From Strigamia acuminata (Eukaryota; Arthropoda; Chilopoda; Geophilomorpha; Linotaeniidae): a stretch of DNA of 27,500 bases. Of the stretch, positions 18,715 through 27,500 are shown one piece after another. The notes below the pieces were generated by a model that saw only the letters and a program-made list of their open reading frames with translations, was not told the origin of the DNA and searched no databases. The stretch's first letter is position 1; every line of letters begins with the position of its first letter. A program made the translations under genes and the position numbers. The stretch is from the NCBI GenBank assembly GCA_949358305.1, contig CASHSZ010000083.1:1-27500 (forward strand). Reading direction: 5' to 3'.

Positions 18715-20150
18715 ATTAGCGTACTGTATCGAAACCTTGGTCCGGCTTTTGAGGAATTTTTTTTTTTCTTTCTCGTCAACAAAATATACGCGCGATCACA
18801 CGTAATAACGTCAAAAAATGTTTAATAAACGCCCAAAAACCGTGCATTGGAGTCGTGAGCGCATTCCGTATTGCAGCGCGACCACGCGCGGATGCACATT
18901 GGAGTCGTGGACGACTTTGCGTCGCAATGTGATCGCGGGGAACGGGCTACACGCACGCTCGAATATGATGCGCGCGTCGGCAAACAATATTATCTCGTGA
19001 TCGCGCGTCGTGAACCTACCGGGCGGATGTGACGCGTGAATAACCCCAGGATCAAGTTTCACGAAAACCTGATTTCGAAGAAAAAAACAACATACCGGTC
19101 AGATGTGACGCGTGGATAACCCCAGGGTCAGGTTTCACGAAAACCTGATTTCGAGGAAAAAATAACCTACCAGGCGGATGTGACGCATGGATAACCCCAG
19201 GATCAGGTTTCACGAAAACCTGATTTCAAGGAAAAAACGAAAAGACGCACAAAGACTACAGGATAAAAATGATACGTAGAGAGAAGAAAATAGAAATTGA
19301 TTCCCCGATTCGTGAAATTAATTTCACATCGTGTACTCCAACCATTAATTGCATTGTCGTATTAGGTGTTGTGTGAAACGAAGATCGTAAACGTTTCGAT
19401 CGGTTTACGATTTAAATTTCATCTCTCGGTGCGCGTCGCATCGTCCTAAATGACGCGAATTCATATCACCGCGTTCGCCAGATTCACGAGCACTTCCAAA
19501 CCGTTCGTTTCGGACCTTCGCGGGGATCCGGAGGGTTTCGGTGTCTGTCTGGTCTCATGTCCCAGACTCGCTGCGTTGCGCAGTCACCGGCCAACCAAAT
19601 GTGTCGGTTAGACGCGTCGCAATGAATAGGGGCAGACATGGATGTGTGTTAAAAAATAAACAATAGTTGGCTGCTGCGGATAACCTCGACCACTCGTCTC
19701 AATCGTTCGCTCAACCGACAGGGGCGCACCACTGCAGATTTAAATTTTCAGATTTCAATGGGAGACCTTGTCTCACACAAGGTACGGAATCTCCTTTGTG
19801 CCATCCTCGATTCAATCGTTAAAGACAGCATGCTCCTCGACCAGGACTGACTAATAGAATCAACTGACATTTTACCCACCGCGTTTGATCGCGCGCGTGC
19901 TTTTCTTCTCCCTGCCCATCCGTCCGCTTGTTTATTCTATCGTTTGGGCGATGTTGCGGAACAAAACGTCTACCTTTTTTATCGCCTTTACACGACCTTT
20001 CTTTATTACCCTCCTTCTTGGAATGTGCGTGGCCCCTAGCAATTACGTAACCAAACAGGGTGCTCACGTTGTTCTCTCTTTTGGTCTAGATAATCCCATT
20101 TTCTCCACCGCCACTCAAACACGCCCACATAAAAAATCCAAAGATTTGTT
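18715..20150. other. Noncoding stretch with a short tandem repeat; no gene recognised
   Basis: The sequence is rich in CpG and gcgcg like the rest of the segment after 11358. Apart from the 76-base repeat at 19015-19240 and a doubled gcattggagtcgtg-type word (about 18844 and 18895), I see nothing to name. Open frames are short and present on both strands, without convincing splice partners. Confidence 0.35.
19015..19240. repeat. 76-base tandem repeat, three copies, each with a hairpin
   Basis: Units start at about 19015, 19091 and 19167. Each carries gatgtgacgc.tg.ataacccc followed by the hairpin ATCAGGTTT-cacga-AAACCTGAT. Copy 1 has one base change in the left arm (atcaagttt) and copy 2 a gtcagg start, both compatible with wobble pairing on one strand. 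Function unknown. Confidence 0.88.
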
Positions 20151-20790
20151 TATTTTATTTTATTTTTCTATTTAACAAAACAGACAAACAAAACAAATCG
20201 AAAATTAGAGAGAAAATCTGAATAAAAATTGAATAAAGATTGAAACAAAAATTGAATAAAAATCGAATGAAAATTGTAATAGAAATTGAATAAAAAAATT
20301 GGAGTAAAAATTGGAATGAAAATAGAAAAAAATTGACAAATCCAACGACGCATTCGATTGCGGTGGCCACCGAGGTGGCCGCCGCCACTGCACGCAAAGC
20401 TTCTCGGATGGTTTCGGGGCTCCTCCATCTCCATCTCCCTGCACGCCACCGTGGTCGATTCCGCCACCGTGGTCGATTCCGCCACCATACCGACCGCCAA
20501 GGCAATCGTCCAAAAACGAGTTTAGGTCCTCCAAACATAAACGCGAAGCGGATGGCCGCGACAATCCTGTCCGACCAAATCCGCGCGCGATGCCACTGCC
20601 TCTACACCGGCGGTCTCGGCGCAAGACAGTTGGTAGAAGAAGAGCGAAATAAAAAATTAACATTTGAATTAATAATTGGTCAAGACGCTGGGCCAGTCAC
20701 TTCGGTCGCGCGCGTAGTAACAACGCGCCGGGTACACGCGTCTAGCCGAGGTCTTCTGTTTACCCATTTGGAAAGAAAGAGAAAATGAAT
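20150..20790. other. AT-rich degenerate repeat and GC-rich block of unclear coding status
   Basis: 20205-20335 is a degenerate run of aaaattgaat-like words. 20335-20650 is GC-rich, with an 18-base duplication (ccaccgtggtcgattccg, about 20447-20482), and is open in several frames on both strands. One plus-strand frame gives a Pro/Arg-rich chain ending at 20651. Equal openness in many frames and the lack of clear splice sites keep me from calling a gene. Confidence 0.3.
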
Positions 20791-21434
20791 AAACGTAATT
20801 TAATGAGAAGCAAATACTTGTAGATGCAAATAAAACGTAGGGGAGAGGGGGGGGGGGGGGGGGGAAGAAAAACCCAAACCAAACAAAACCAAACAGAGTT
20901 TGAAACTGCACGGCGTGATTAAGTCTGTCTCGACGTGCCAAAAATGCCAAAACAATGACAAAGTATGTGTTAAATGAATGCCGCTTCTTTCTTTGTTTGT
21001 TTCTTCATTCGTCTGTTCGTTGTGTGAAAATAAAACAAATTGGTCAATTACACACGTCGAGTTTGGTCCAGAAAACTCACACAACGCAATGAAGACCACC
21101 TCGCATGCTTGTTAAAAATTAAAAAGTGATGGCGATGCACGGGGTCTCCCGCCCGTGCGCGTGTGCACATGCTAATGTAATGTACGCACGCGCACGGGCG
21201 GGCGGTCGAGTGAATGCGTGAATCGTCTCTCCACTCGCTCGTTTGTTTGAAAATAGACACTCGCACTACTTACAGTACCAAAATCCCTCCCCCCACCTAT
21301 TCACGTTGTCGCAGTTACGTCAAGGTATCACGACGCGCAACAAAAAAAGGAAGAAAGATTTTTATCTATTGCGCCACACTCCATTTCGTGAAACACGCGT
21401 GTGTATCGATACGTTCGAGCGTTTTATCTGCAAG
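20791..21434 (+). other. Upstream region and probable 5' untranslated exon of the zinc-finger gene
   Basis: A poly-G run of about 19 lies at 20838-20862. A GC-rich hairpin is at 21148-21202. The stretch ends in a good donor (tctgcaag/gtgaga, exon end 21434), which would splice to the acceptor at 21830. The open frame before the donor joins the next exon out of frame, so I treat this as 5' untranslated. Its start is not defined. Confidence 0.35.
21148..21202. repeat. Perfect 16-base GC-rich inverted repeat (hairpin)
   Basis: CCCGCCCGTGCGCGTG (21148-21163) and CACGCGCACGGGCGGG (21187-21202) are exact reverse complements around a 23-base spacer, which is itself partly self-complementary (tgcacat...atgtacg). 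It lies about 230 bases before the donor of the presumed 5' exon of the zinc-finger gene. Confidence 0.9.
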
Positions 21435-21480
21435 GTGAGAAAATAGTCGGTTTCCCCGACCACCATATTTTAATTTAGCC

Positions 21481-21780
21481 GACTGACTGACTGACTGACT
21501 GACTGACTGACTGACAGATAGATAGATAGATAGATAGATAGATGGATAGACAGGGAAACAAACAAACGACTAAACAGGCGGTCGGGGATAAACGAGTGAA
21601 AACACGATGCGAGCACGGGCGGGGAAACCCCGTATTGTAACACAATAACCGCCATTGTTTACCGATTTGTTCGCTCATTTATTCACTTGACAATAACAAT
21701 AATAATAATAATAATAGTAATACCTGTAAAAGCAATAATAGTGATAATAATAGTAATAATAATAATAATAGTAATAGAAA
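21481..21780. repeat. Microsatellites (GACT)n, (GATA)n and (AAT)n in the first intron
   Basis: A (GACT) run at about 21481-21513 adjoins a (GATA) run at 21515-21543. Further on, 21692-21780 is AAT-rich with GTAAT and GTGAT variants. All lie between the presumed 5' exon and the first coding exon of the zinc-finger gene. Confidence 0.9.
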
Positions 21781-21850
21781 GAGAGAGATACGCGCATACG
21801 CTTATTGACGAAATGTGAATTTCTGTACAGGTGTGCGGACTGGAAAAAAA

Positions 21851-24800
21851 ATGGAGAAACAGAAAAAGAAAAAAAACCAGAAGGTAGCGAGGAAGAAGTT
21901 AAAGGGAACGAAGAAATGGAATACGACCGACAGCCAGAGATCGGATATAGATGGTCAACCGATAGATAGTCAGGTGTCGGTGTACTCGGATAGCCAGTTG
22001 GTCGACGAGATGGATATCCAGCACAGAGATGACGACGACAGCGATTCCGAAACGAGAACACAAAGAAGAAGCAACGACGAAGATGCCCGGAAAAATCGGA
22101 CGAAAAAAAGCGTCAAGAAGACGCGCGTTTTGACGAAAAAGGACGACGAGACGATAAGATCCTCGACGGAGAATGGTGCCGAGAAGGTGCAAATTTTGAT
22201 GGAAGTGGGCGACAAATTGGAGAAAACCACAACCAAAAATGATGAAGCCGAGGCAACGAAAATTTTGACAAGAGAAGATGACGAGTGGGCGAATCTGAAC
22301 AAAAGTCTTATTTTATTCGAGGACAACGAGGCACCCGATGCAGACAAACTACAAGAAAAACAAGAACGGTGAGTAGAAACGCAAATTGTTTGATTTGAAT
22401 CGCACCGAAGAAGTTATCGCGCGGTTTACATCTATAGCGCGCGCATATAACGCGCGGCTCAAAGCGTGCGAATTGCGATCCGTTTTTTTTTTTTTTTTTT
22501 GGCGCTCGATGCTAGTAACTCGCGATGATTTATTTGTTATTCTATTTAATCGTTTATTTATTTTTTTATCCCCCCCCCCCCCCCCCCCCCCACTAGACTC
22601 GATGACGGCAGACTCACGTCGACGATGCCGAGAACAGAGGATGTAACGGTTCTAAAAACACGCGTAGATTTCTTGTACCAGCAAGAAGAGGGACGTGGGA
22701 CTAAATACACACAAATTGCGGAAGAATTACGCACCCTTAATCAAAGGTTGAGTGTAATCGAAGAAAGACTCACGACCGCCAGTACATCGCAACACATGAC
22801 CGCAAGTACATCGCAACGCGTGACCACTAGTGCGTCGCAACAGGCTATTTGGTCGTCCTACGACCACCTTAAGGTAACAACGACGACAATCAATCAGCTC
22901 ATTCGTTCGTTCGTTTGTTCGTTCAATCATCTTTCTCGTTTAGGACAAACCTGTCATCGATACGAGAAATGGGGTGTGTTGGTTGTGTCCCGACTCAAAC
23001 AAAGTCCCGAAGGGCCCCAAAGCCGACATATGTAATCACTGGCGGCATATGCACAACGTTGGAAAAATCAAACCGGCCAGGGAGTTGTTGCGCAATCACG
23101 TTGGCAACTTTGAGAACTTTTGTCGGGTATTTCCTAGCGCGTACGCGCGCGATTCGTTTGTTCGCCTTTATTTACAATGTAAGCTGCGTAGCTCGGACAT
23201 AACACCGTCCGGACAACTACGTGGTCCGGACAATTTTGTCCGGGCCCGGGCCCAACCAATAAGGAGCGATGCTAGATTTACTCTTTGGTTTGGACGACTT
23301 CCCTTTCCGAATTCCGGGCAAAGCGGTGCATCCCATATAAGGAAAAAATTACCGTGTGGTTCGGACAAAAATAAAAAATGTCGATTTTCCAATGAAATAA
23401 ATTAGAAAAAAAAACAAAAACAAAAACACTAAAATAAAAAAAAATAAATAAATAAAAAAAGGTGTACACACCCTACAGAACGAACATCGCCTGGACTGGA
23501 CACATTTCTGGGCCCCATCCTACATCCGGGCTACATAGCTTACACTGTATTTCTTTATTTATTTGTTTGTTTATTTACTTATTTATTAATTTAATTTATT
23601 TATTTATTTATTTATTTTTTTTTTTAATTTATTTTTTTTTTTTTTTTTTTCCCCCATTTTCATTGATGTGATCATCTCAATCGTTCATCTCTTCTTCAAC
23701 AGGCACTGATGTTAACGAGGAAGAAGGCGGACGACTGTCCTTTATGCAACACACGATCAGAAAATATGCAATATCATTTGCGAGAGACACACAGATTCGA
23801 CGTACTGCCCACATTTCTGAAGCTAAGTGGGAAGGGCACGAAGAGAGGAGGTGATACCCCTCCCCACCACAGTGGTGCTCGACAACAGCAAGGGAACGAG
23901 AAGAAGAAGAAGGGTGACGAGGTGAGGGAAAAACAATTCGGTTTATTTGTCATTGACATTTTCTCTCTCTAGGCAATCGTGGTAACACCAAAGACCATGA
24001 AGTTGTTGCGAGAAGGATACACGCAATGGGAGAAGAACGTGAGTGTCTCGCCCCAAGGACCTGCCCGGGCAACTAGACTGATCGATTGTCCGTCTGTTTG
24101 TTTGTTTGTTTTATTTCAGCAACCCATCGATTTGAATCGACAAGCTCGGGCCCTAGAGTTTTTGTTCGGGAAGACACGACCCGACGACGATGACAGTAGC
24201 GACATCGAAGACGACGAAGACGAAGGCGAAGACGAAGACGAAGGCGAAGGCGAAGGCGATGGAAACGGTGGAAACGACGGCGGTCGCGTCGGACATGGTC
24301 GCGGCACCGCTCCTGGACGCGGGATGAAGCGCGATTGCGGTCTAATCGCTAGCATTGCGAAGAGCAAACGCGAACGTGAGGCTAAACAAATACGTGGACG
24401 CGGGCCGACTCCCACTACAAAGTCGTCGCCATCGTCGTCGTCGTCGTCGTCGCCGGACAATGACAAACCGGATCCGTTCAAGGTAAAGGAAAGGGATCCT
24501 TTCCGCTGCTCTCATTAATTTGGTGGTTCGTGTTTGACTGAAATTTCAGACAGCCTTGTATCGCGAGAAACGAGACATCACGGGAAGCAAATGCGACAGT
24601 GTTTACTGCGCGGAGTCGACTAGTCCGCGACTGAGTTGCAAATCGTGTTCCTCTTCGGTACACGAAGAATGTGTGGGGCGGACATGGACCAACCGGAAAA
24701 GCTACACCAAGTTCTTTTGTAGCGGTTGTCGTAAAATTCGTCCCGCTCCTATCACGAAACTGCGGTGAGTGTTTTCTTTCATTTTATTCTGTAATTAACT

Positions 24801-25410
24801 ATAATTTTTTTGACCACACCGTAGTCTAATTCGCTTGTTCATTATTTTACACAGGTACTCCACTTACTCGATTGAGCAAAATCTCACCAAACACTTCAAC
24901 ATCTGCTTCCAACACGTCGCAGACGTACTCAATGGAAAGGTTAAAAGTTGGCGGATGAACCTCTTTGACAAAGGTGCCCCGAAGCGATCGTCCATGTCGA
25001 CCAACCGACACGATTTACTGATCCAAGACGAAGAACTGGTACAGACTATAGATTTTTTATTATTTTTATATGTTTTTGTTTGTTTGTTTGTTTGTTTGTT
25101 TGTTTGTTTGTTCGTTCTTTGCTTTCGTTCGATTGAATTTTGCTCATTTACATTTCAGTGCAAACGTTTTGCTCATTCTATTATAAAGAAAATAAGGACG
25201 GAGCTGCCCATAAAAACACAGTATGCGCAGACGTGGGGACCAGACGGAATTGAAACATTCATGACAGCGGTCGCAATTCCCGAATTTCTGACCCGATTGA
25301 TCTCTAAGATCGAGGACATCGACCGGGACCACGCAGACTTTTTCCTGGCTAATGTGGATCGCCCGCGGTATTTTGTTGACGATTTGAAAGACACGCGTGC
25401 CAGTCCGTGA
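21851..25410 (+). CDS. Uncharacterised nuclear-type protein with two C2H2-like fingers and a PHD-like finger, nine coding exons
   Basis: Coding exons: 21851-22368 (exon begins 21831), 22597-22873, 22944-23126, 23703-23921, 23973-24038, 24120-24482, 24550-24764, 24855-25038, 25159-25410. All introns are GT..AG; most are phase 0 and two are phase 2. The joined length of 2277 bases is exactly 758 codons plus TGA. Order: Lys-rich basic N-terminus, then mixed acidic/basic (1-172); a short coiled coil (RTLNQRLSVIEERL) and TASTSQ repeats (about 195-255); C2H2-like fingers in exon 3 (from about 277) and exon 4 (from about 338); an Asp/Glu-Gly hinge and Ser run (about 440-535); a PHD-like finger (about 557-603); and a C-terminal domain (615-758). 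The ATG at 21851 is the first in frame after the acceptor. Chromatin or DNA binding is inferred. The C-terminus faintly recalls the RTC4-like domain (GPDGIETFMT ... IPEFLTRLI), unverified. Confidence 0.75.
22944..23126 (+). other. C2H2-like zinc finger 1 (exon 3 of the zinc-finger gene)
   Basis: The exon encodes CWLC, a Lys/Pro-rich spacer of about 12 residues, then CNHWRHMH, giving two Cys and closely spaced His as in a long-spacer C2H2 finger. A conserved-looking helix-like tail (KPARELLRNHVGNFENFCR) follows. The third Cys makes other zinc arrangements possible. Confidence 0.5.
23127..23702. other. Long intron with promoter-like sites and a short inverted repeat
   Basis: This 576-base intron of the zinc-finger gene is far longer than most of its neighbours. 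It holds GTCCGGACAA twice (about 23209 and 23225) and an 8-base inverted repeat CCGGACAA-TT-TTGTCCGG, then a CCAAT (about 23254) and a TATATAAGG-like catataagg (about 23333). It may contain a small MITE-type insertion. An internal promoter for a shorter product starting at the ATG at 23709 is possible but unproved. Confidence 0.35.
23736..23795 (+). other. C2H2-like zinc finger 2 (exon 4 of the zinc-finger gene)
   Basis: DDCPLCNTRSENMQYHLRETH has Cys-x2-Cys and His-x4-His spacing close to a classic C2H2 finger. Together with the finger in exon 3 it forms a pair suited to nucleic-acid binding. Confidence 0.6.
24592..24735 (+). other. PHD-like zinc finger (exon 7 of the zinc-finger gene)
   Basis: The Cys4-His-Cys3 order is visible: CDSVYC, then CKSC, then HEEC, then CSGC at the end. 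A PHD finger with an aromatic two residues before the last CxxC pair (here FFCSGC) is typical. PHD fingers commonly read histone H3 tails. The loop between HEEC and CSGC is of normal length (17 residues). Confidence 0.65.
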
Positions 25411-25467
25411 AACGGCACAGTTTGTCAGATTTTCTTTTCTATTTTTTATTTTTCATTTGTGGTTTCG

Positions 25468-25473
25468 AATAAA
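25468..25473 (+). terminator. Poly(A) signal of the zinc-finger gene
   Basis: AATAAA lies 58 bases after the stop codon at 25408-25410 in a T-rich 3' UTR. Confidence 0.65.
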
Positions 25474-26501
25474 CAAACACGCACCCCGTTTCGCATTGTT
25501 TTTCTTTCGTTTATTTATTTATCCATGCGTTTAACAAAATTTTCAGCACATAAATTGTTGTTGTGTAAAATTGCACACGCACGCGCGGTTGATTATATAC
25601 ACGCGCGTCCGATTTCCATACTCGCCTCTCGACCGCGCGAGCCTTGTGAAAGCCCTGTGGTTTCCCATCATCCCTCGGTTCATCCTACACGCGTTCTGCA
25701 CGACGACGGCGTGGCAGCGAGTAGTTGGTCAACTGCCAAGTACTTTTCCAGCGAGAAAAAGAGGAAGAAAATTGAATCAACCGGTCTATCAACCGGCCTA
25801 TCCATCGAATTAAGCAGGTATGTCGACGAGCGAGCGCCATGTTCGCGGACGGACACAGACGGGAACCACAAGCGGTGTAATTGTCACCATCTTGCTCCCA
25901 CAGATATTTCGAGAGAAATATTTGACGAAAATAGCGTGGGTAGATATTTTCACCAGTTGCATTCAAAAGCTAACATAATTTGTATTTTACTCTAAATTTA
26001 AATGAAGATTGGCATCATTTACCATTTAAACCCGTGATGAAATTTAAAACGCATCGGTATTTCAAGGGGGAAGGGAGGATAACACGTGTGCCATTGCTTC
26101 CCCTTTAATCACGTTCCCAGCACGTGACAACGATCACGTTCATCCGCGCTGCACACGCGCACCAACCCGCGCGCCATTTAATGACCGCGCGTTATTTGCA
26201 AACCCGAACCCCCTATTATCAGATACCCGTGTCCAACCCTTCTCGGAGGTTTGTTAAAAGATCTACTCGACCGACTCTGGTAAATCGCGAAGAAAGGTGC
26301 ACCAAATGTTGTCGCAATAATGCATATACATATCGTGGGAATATCCTGCATCCTATTTTCCCTGAAATACCAATGCAAATAGCCACCCGCGCTATTTCCA
26401 CTGCAAAATTTTCTCGTTCGTCCGTACTTACTTTACTTTACTTTACTTTACTTTTTTTTTGTTTTATTTTTTGTTTTTTTGTTTTGTTTTGTTTTGCCTA
26501 G
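25474..26501 (+). other. Upstream region and 5' untranslated part of the piggyBac transposase gene
   Basis: No convincing coding region. A good donor (aagcag/gtatgt, exon end 25817) could close a 5' untranslated exon that joins the acceptor at 26501. A (CTTTA)n tract (about 26425-26452) and T-rich sequence lead into that acceptor (ttttgttttgcctag). Short frames on both strands here are not supported by other evidence. Confidence 0.35.
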
Positions 26502-26505
26502 GTCC

Positions 26506-27500
26506 ATGACGGACGGTTTTCCAAAAACGCCCAACGACACGCGCGTATGGGCCGCCACGACGACGCGGTACCGACAGGACGTCGGATTCGACGGCGAAAC
26601 ACCCGGCTATCGCGGCCGATGCGTGGCTACCAGCTCGGAATTCGACTATTTCGAGGAACTCTTCGGCGAGGCGGCCCGCTTCACCGTGACGGCGACGAAC
26701 CGGGCCATTCGGAGAGAGGCGAAGCAGGAGAAAGAAGTGGGAAGAACGCGAGTACAGGTGTTGGGAAAAGTTGACGCACACGTTGCACACGTCGTTCACG
26801 GGGGTTCTCAGACGCGCTTTTGGTTGATTGTTCGTATAATATACATGTTTTTCGTTTTAGACGCGTTCGATGCAACGACCACGAGGTCCGAGAACTAGAC
26901 AAAGAACGTTGGTCGCCGTGGCTTGCGGTAGTGGCGCTGGAGCACCCGGACCACAACGCAGTGTTTTGAGAGTGTGTATCACCGCGGCCGACAGAAGGGC
27001 AGCCGAGCTGGCCGCCGGGCGACAGCCCCGACTTCCGTCTCGATCGCAACACCCGCCACAACCGAGAGGGACAGCGACAAGGGCGCGCGCGCGGGTCCGC
27101 CCTCTAACGCTCGATGAGTTTTATGTATATCTAGGGATCCACGTCTTGGCCGGCTACAACAAACAACCCGAATTGCGACACTACTGGTCGAGCAGCAACG
27201 TCGGCGATCTCGGTGCACCGGCCGTTGGGCGAGCCATGACACACAAGAGGTTTCAGGAGATTTCGCGGTACCTTCATTACGGCACGCAACCGTCCTACCA
27301 ACGGTTGCACGTTACCGGCTCTGCACGCGGCCCCGATGGCGGCAGCACAACGGCGGAAAGGGTGTCATTTTTGAAAGAACGCGAACAGGACGACCGCGCG
27401 ATGAAAGTTCGCTTGTTCGCCGACCTGGTCAACAAACGCTTCCGCGCATGTCGGCAACCAAGGACGACGCTCTGCATTGACGAGTCGATGATCGCCTTCC
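26506..27500 (+). CDS. piggyBac-superfamily transposase, N-terminal half, two exons (3' partial)
   Basis: Exon 1 (from acceptor 26501, ATG 26506) ends at 26757; a 103-base GT..AG intron follows, and exon 2 runs in frame from 26861 to the window end. Exon 1 carries the typical N-terminal motif (FDYFEELFG ... TATNRAIRRE). Exon 2 continues with LTLDEFYVYLGIHVLAGY, RHYWSS, the MTHKRFQEISRYLHY block and LCIDESMIAF, whose Asp (codon 27479-27481) is the first catalytic carboxylate of the DDE_Tnp_1_7 fold. The enzyme would excise and insert DNA at TTAA. The remaining catalytic residues and the C-terminal Cys-rich domain lie beyond the window. Oddity: about 80 Arg/Pro/Ala-rich residues (26861-27100) separate the N-terminal motif from the LTLDEF block, longer than usual. 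No stops or frameshifts are seen, so the gene may be active. It is the likely mobiliser of the whole segment. Confidence 0.88.

Larger units (their letters stand above)
11355..27500 (+). mobile_element. Putative giant piggyBac-superfamily element, left end and cargo (right end outside window)
   Basis: At 11355-11358 a TTAA falls exactly where homology to BEL pol ends. The next bases read CCTTTCCGCGGATTGG, and a CCTTT or CCCTT start is known from several piggyBac-like termini. Just inside are GCGGATT...AATCCGC and two TTCCGCG copies, as expected of subterminal transposase sites. A spliced piggyBac-type transposase begins at 26506 in the same orientation. No BEL integrase sequence resumes between 11359 and the window end, so the insert is at least 16.1 kb. 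It would carry the palindromic array, the foldback repeat and two multi-exon genes. Alternatives: nested insertions, a deletion of the BEL 3' half, or a smaller piggyBac starting at another TTAACCC at 16543. The right terminus was not seen. Confidence 0.5.

Noticed and set aside
18811-19062. Overlapping plus and minus ORFs of 60-83 codons
   Set aside because: Both strands are open over the same CpG-rich DNA, and no domain, splice site or start context favours either.
20669-20767. Minus-strand 32-codon ORF starting MGKQKTSARR
   Set aside because: It has a tidy basic composition but no promoter, splice or homology support; a chance ORF of this size is common.
20155-20790. Gly- or Pro/Arg-rich frames on both strands
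   Set aside because: Several overlapping frames are equally open in a GC-rich block with an 18-base duplication, and no frame has convincing splice sites or a recognisable domain.
1-27500. Transfer RNA, ribosomal RNA or spliced-leader genes
   Set aside because: I saw no tRNA A/B boxes in proper spacing and no rRNA-like conserved blocks by eye; a covariance-model scan was not possible here.
11355-27500. Polinton/Maverick or herpesvirus-type identity for the large insert
   Set aside because: No protein-primed DNA polymerase, retroviral-type integrase, packaging ATPase, protease or capsid protein is recognisable in the part seen; the only mobility gene is of piggyBac type.

Overview
The window reads as an invertebrate metazoan genome segment. 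The genes are split by short spliceosomal introns of about 50-580 bases, two BEL/Pao retrotransposons are present, and simple-sequence DNA is abundant. The species cannot be told from the sequence.

Layout. 1-3300: the 3' part of a BEL/Pao element (RNase H, integrase, C-terminal domain) and its probable 3' LTR. 3541-4690: a ~140-base satellite arranged as a four-unit higher-order repeat present twice. 4691-7139: AT-rich, CpG-poor sequence that probably holds the LTR and leader of a second BEL/Pao element. 7140-11357: an uninterrupted gag-pol frame (Gag, three zinc knuckles, protease, RT, RNase H). BEL homology stops abruptly at a TTAA (11355-11358), just before the integrase. From there to the window end the DNA is different in character, rich in CpG and gcgcg. 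It contains a ~3.5 kb array of nested palindromes (11700-15225), a foldback repeat (15235-16520), two intron-bearing genes with no recognised full-length family (16750-18184 and 21851-25410), and the 5' half of a spliced piggyBac-superfamily transposase (26506 to the window end).

Main proposal. TTAA is the piggyBac target site, the sequence after it begins CCTTT as in several piggyBac-like termini, and a piggyBac transposase lies downstream. No BEL integrase resumes anywhere after the break. I therefore infer that 11359 is the left end of a very large (>16 kb) piggyBac-type element that jumped into BEL element 2 carrying the palindromic array and at least two cargo genes. One cargo gene encodes a coiled-coil protein with an acidic tail. 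The other encodes a 758-residue nuclear-looking protein with two C2H2-like fingers, an acidic hinge and a PHD-like finger. The missing right end lies outside the window, so this is an inference. The exon models are supported by GT..AG sites that keep the reading frame at every junction.
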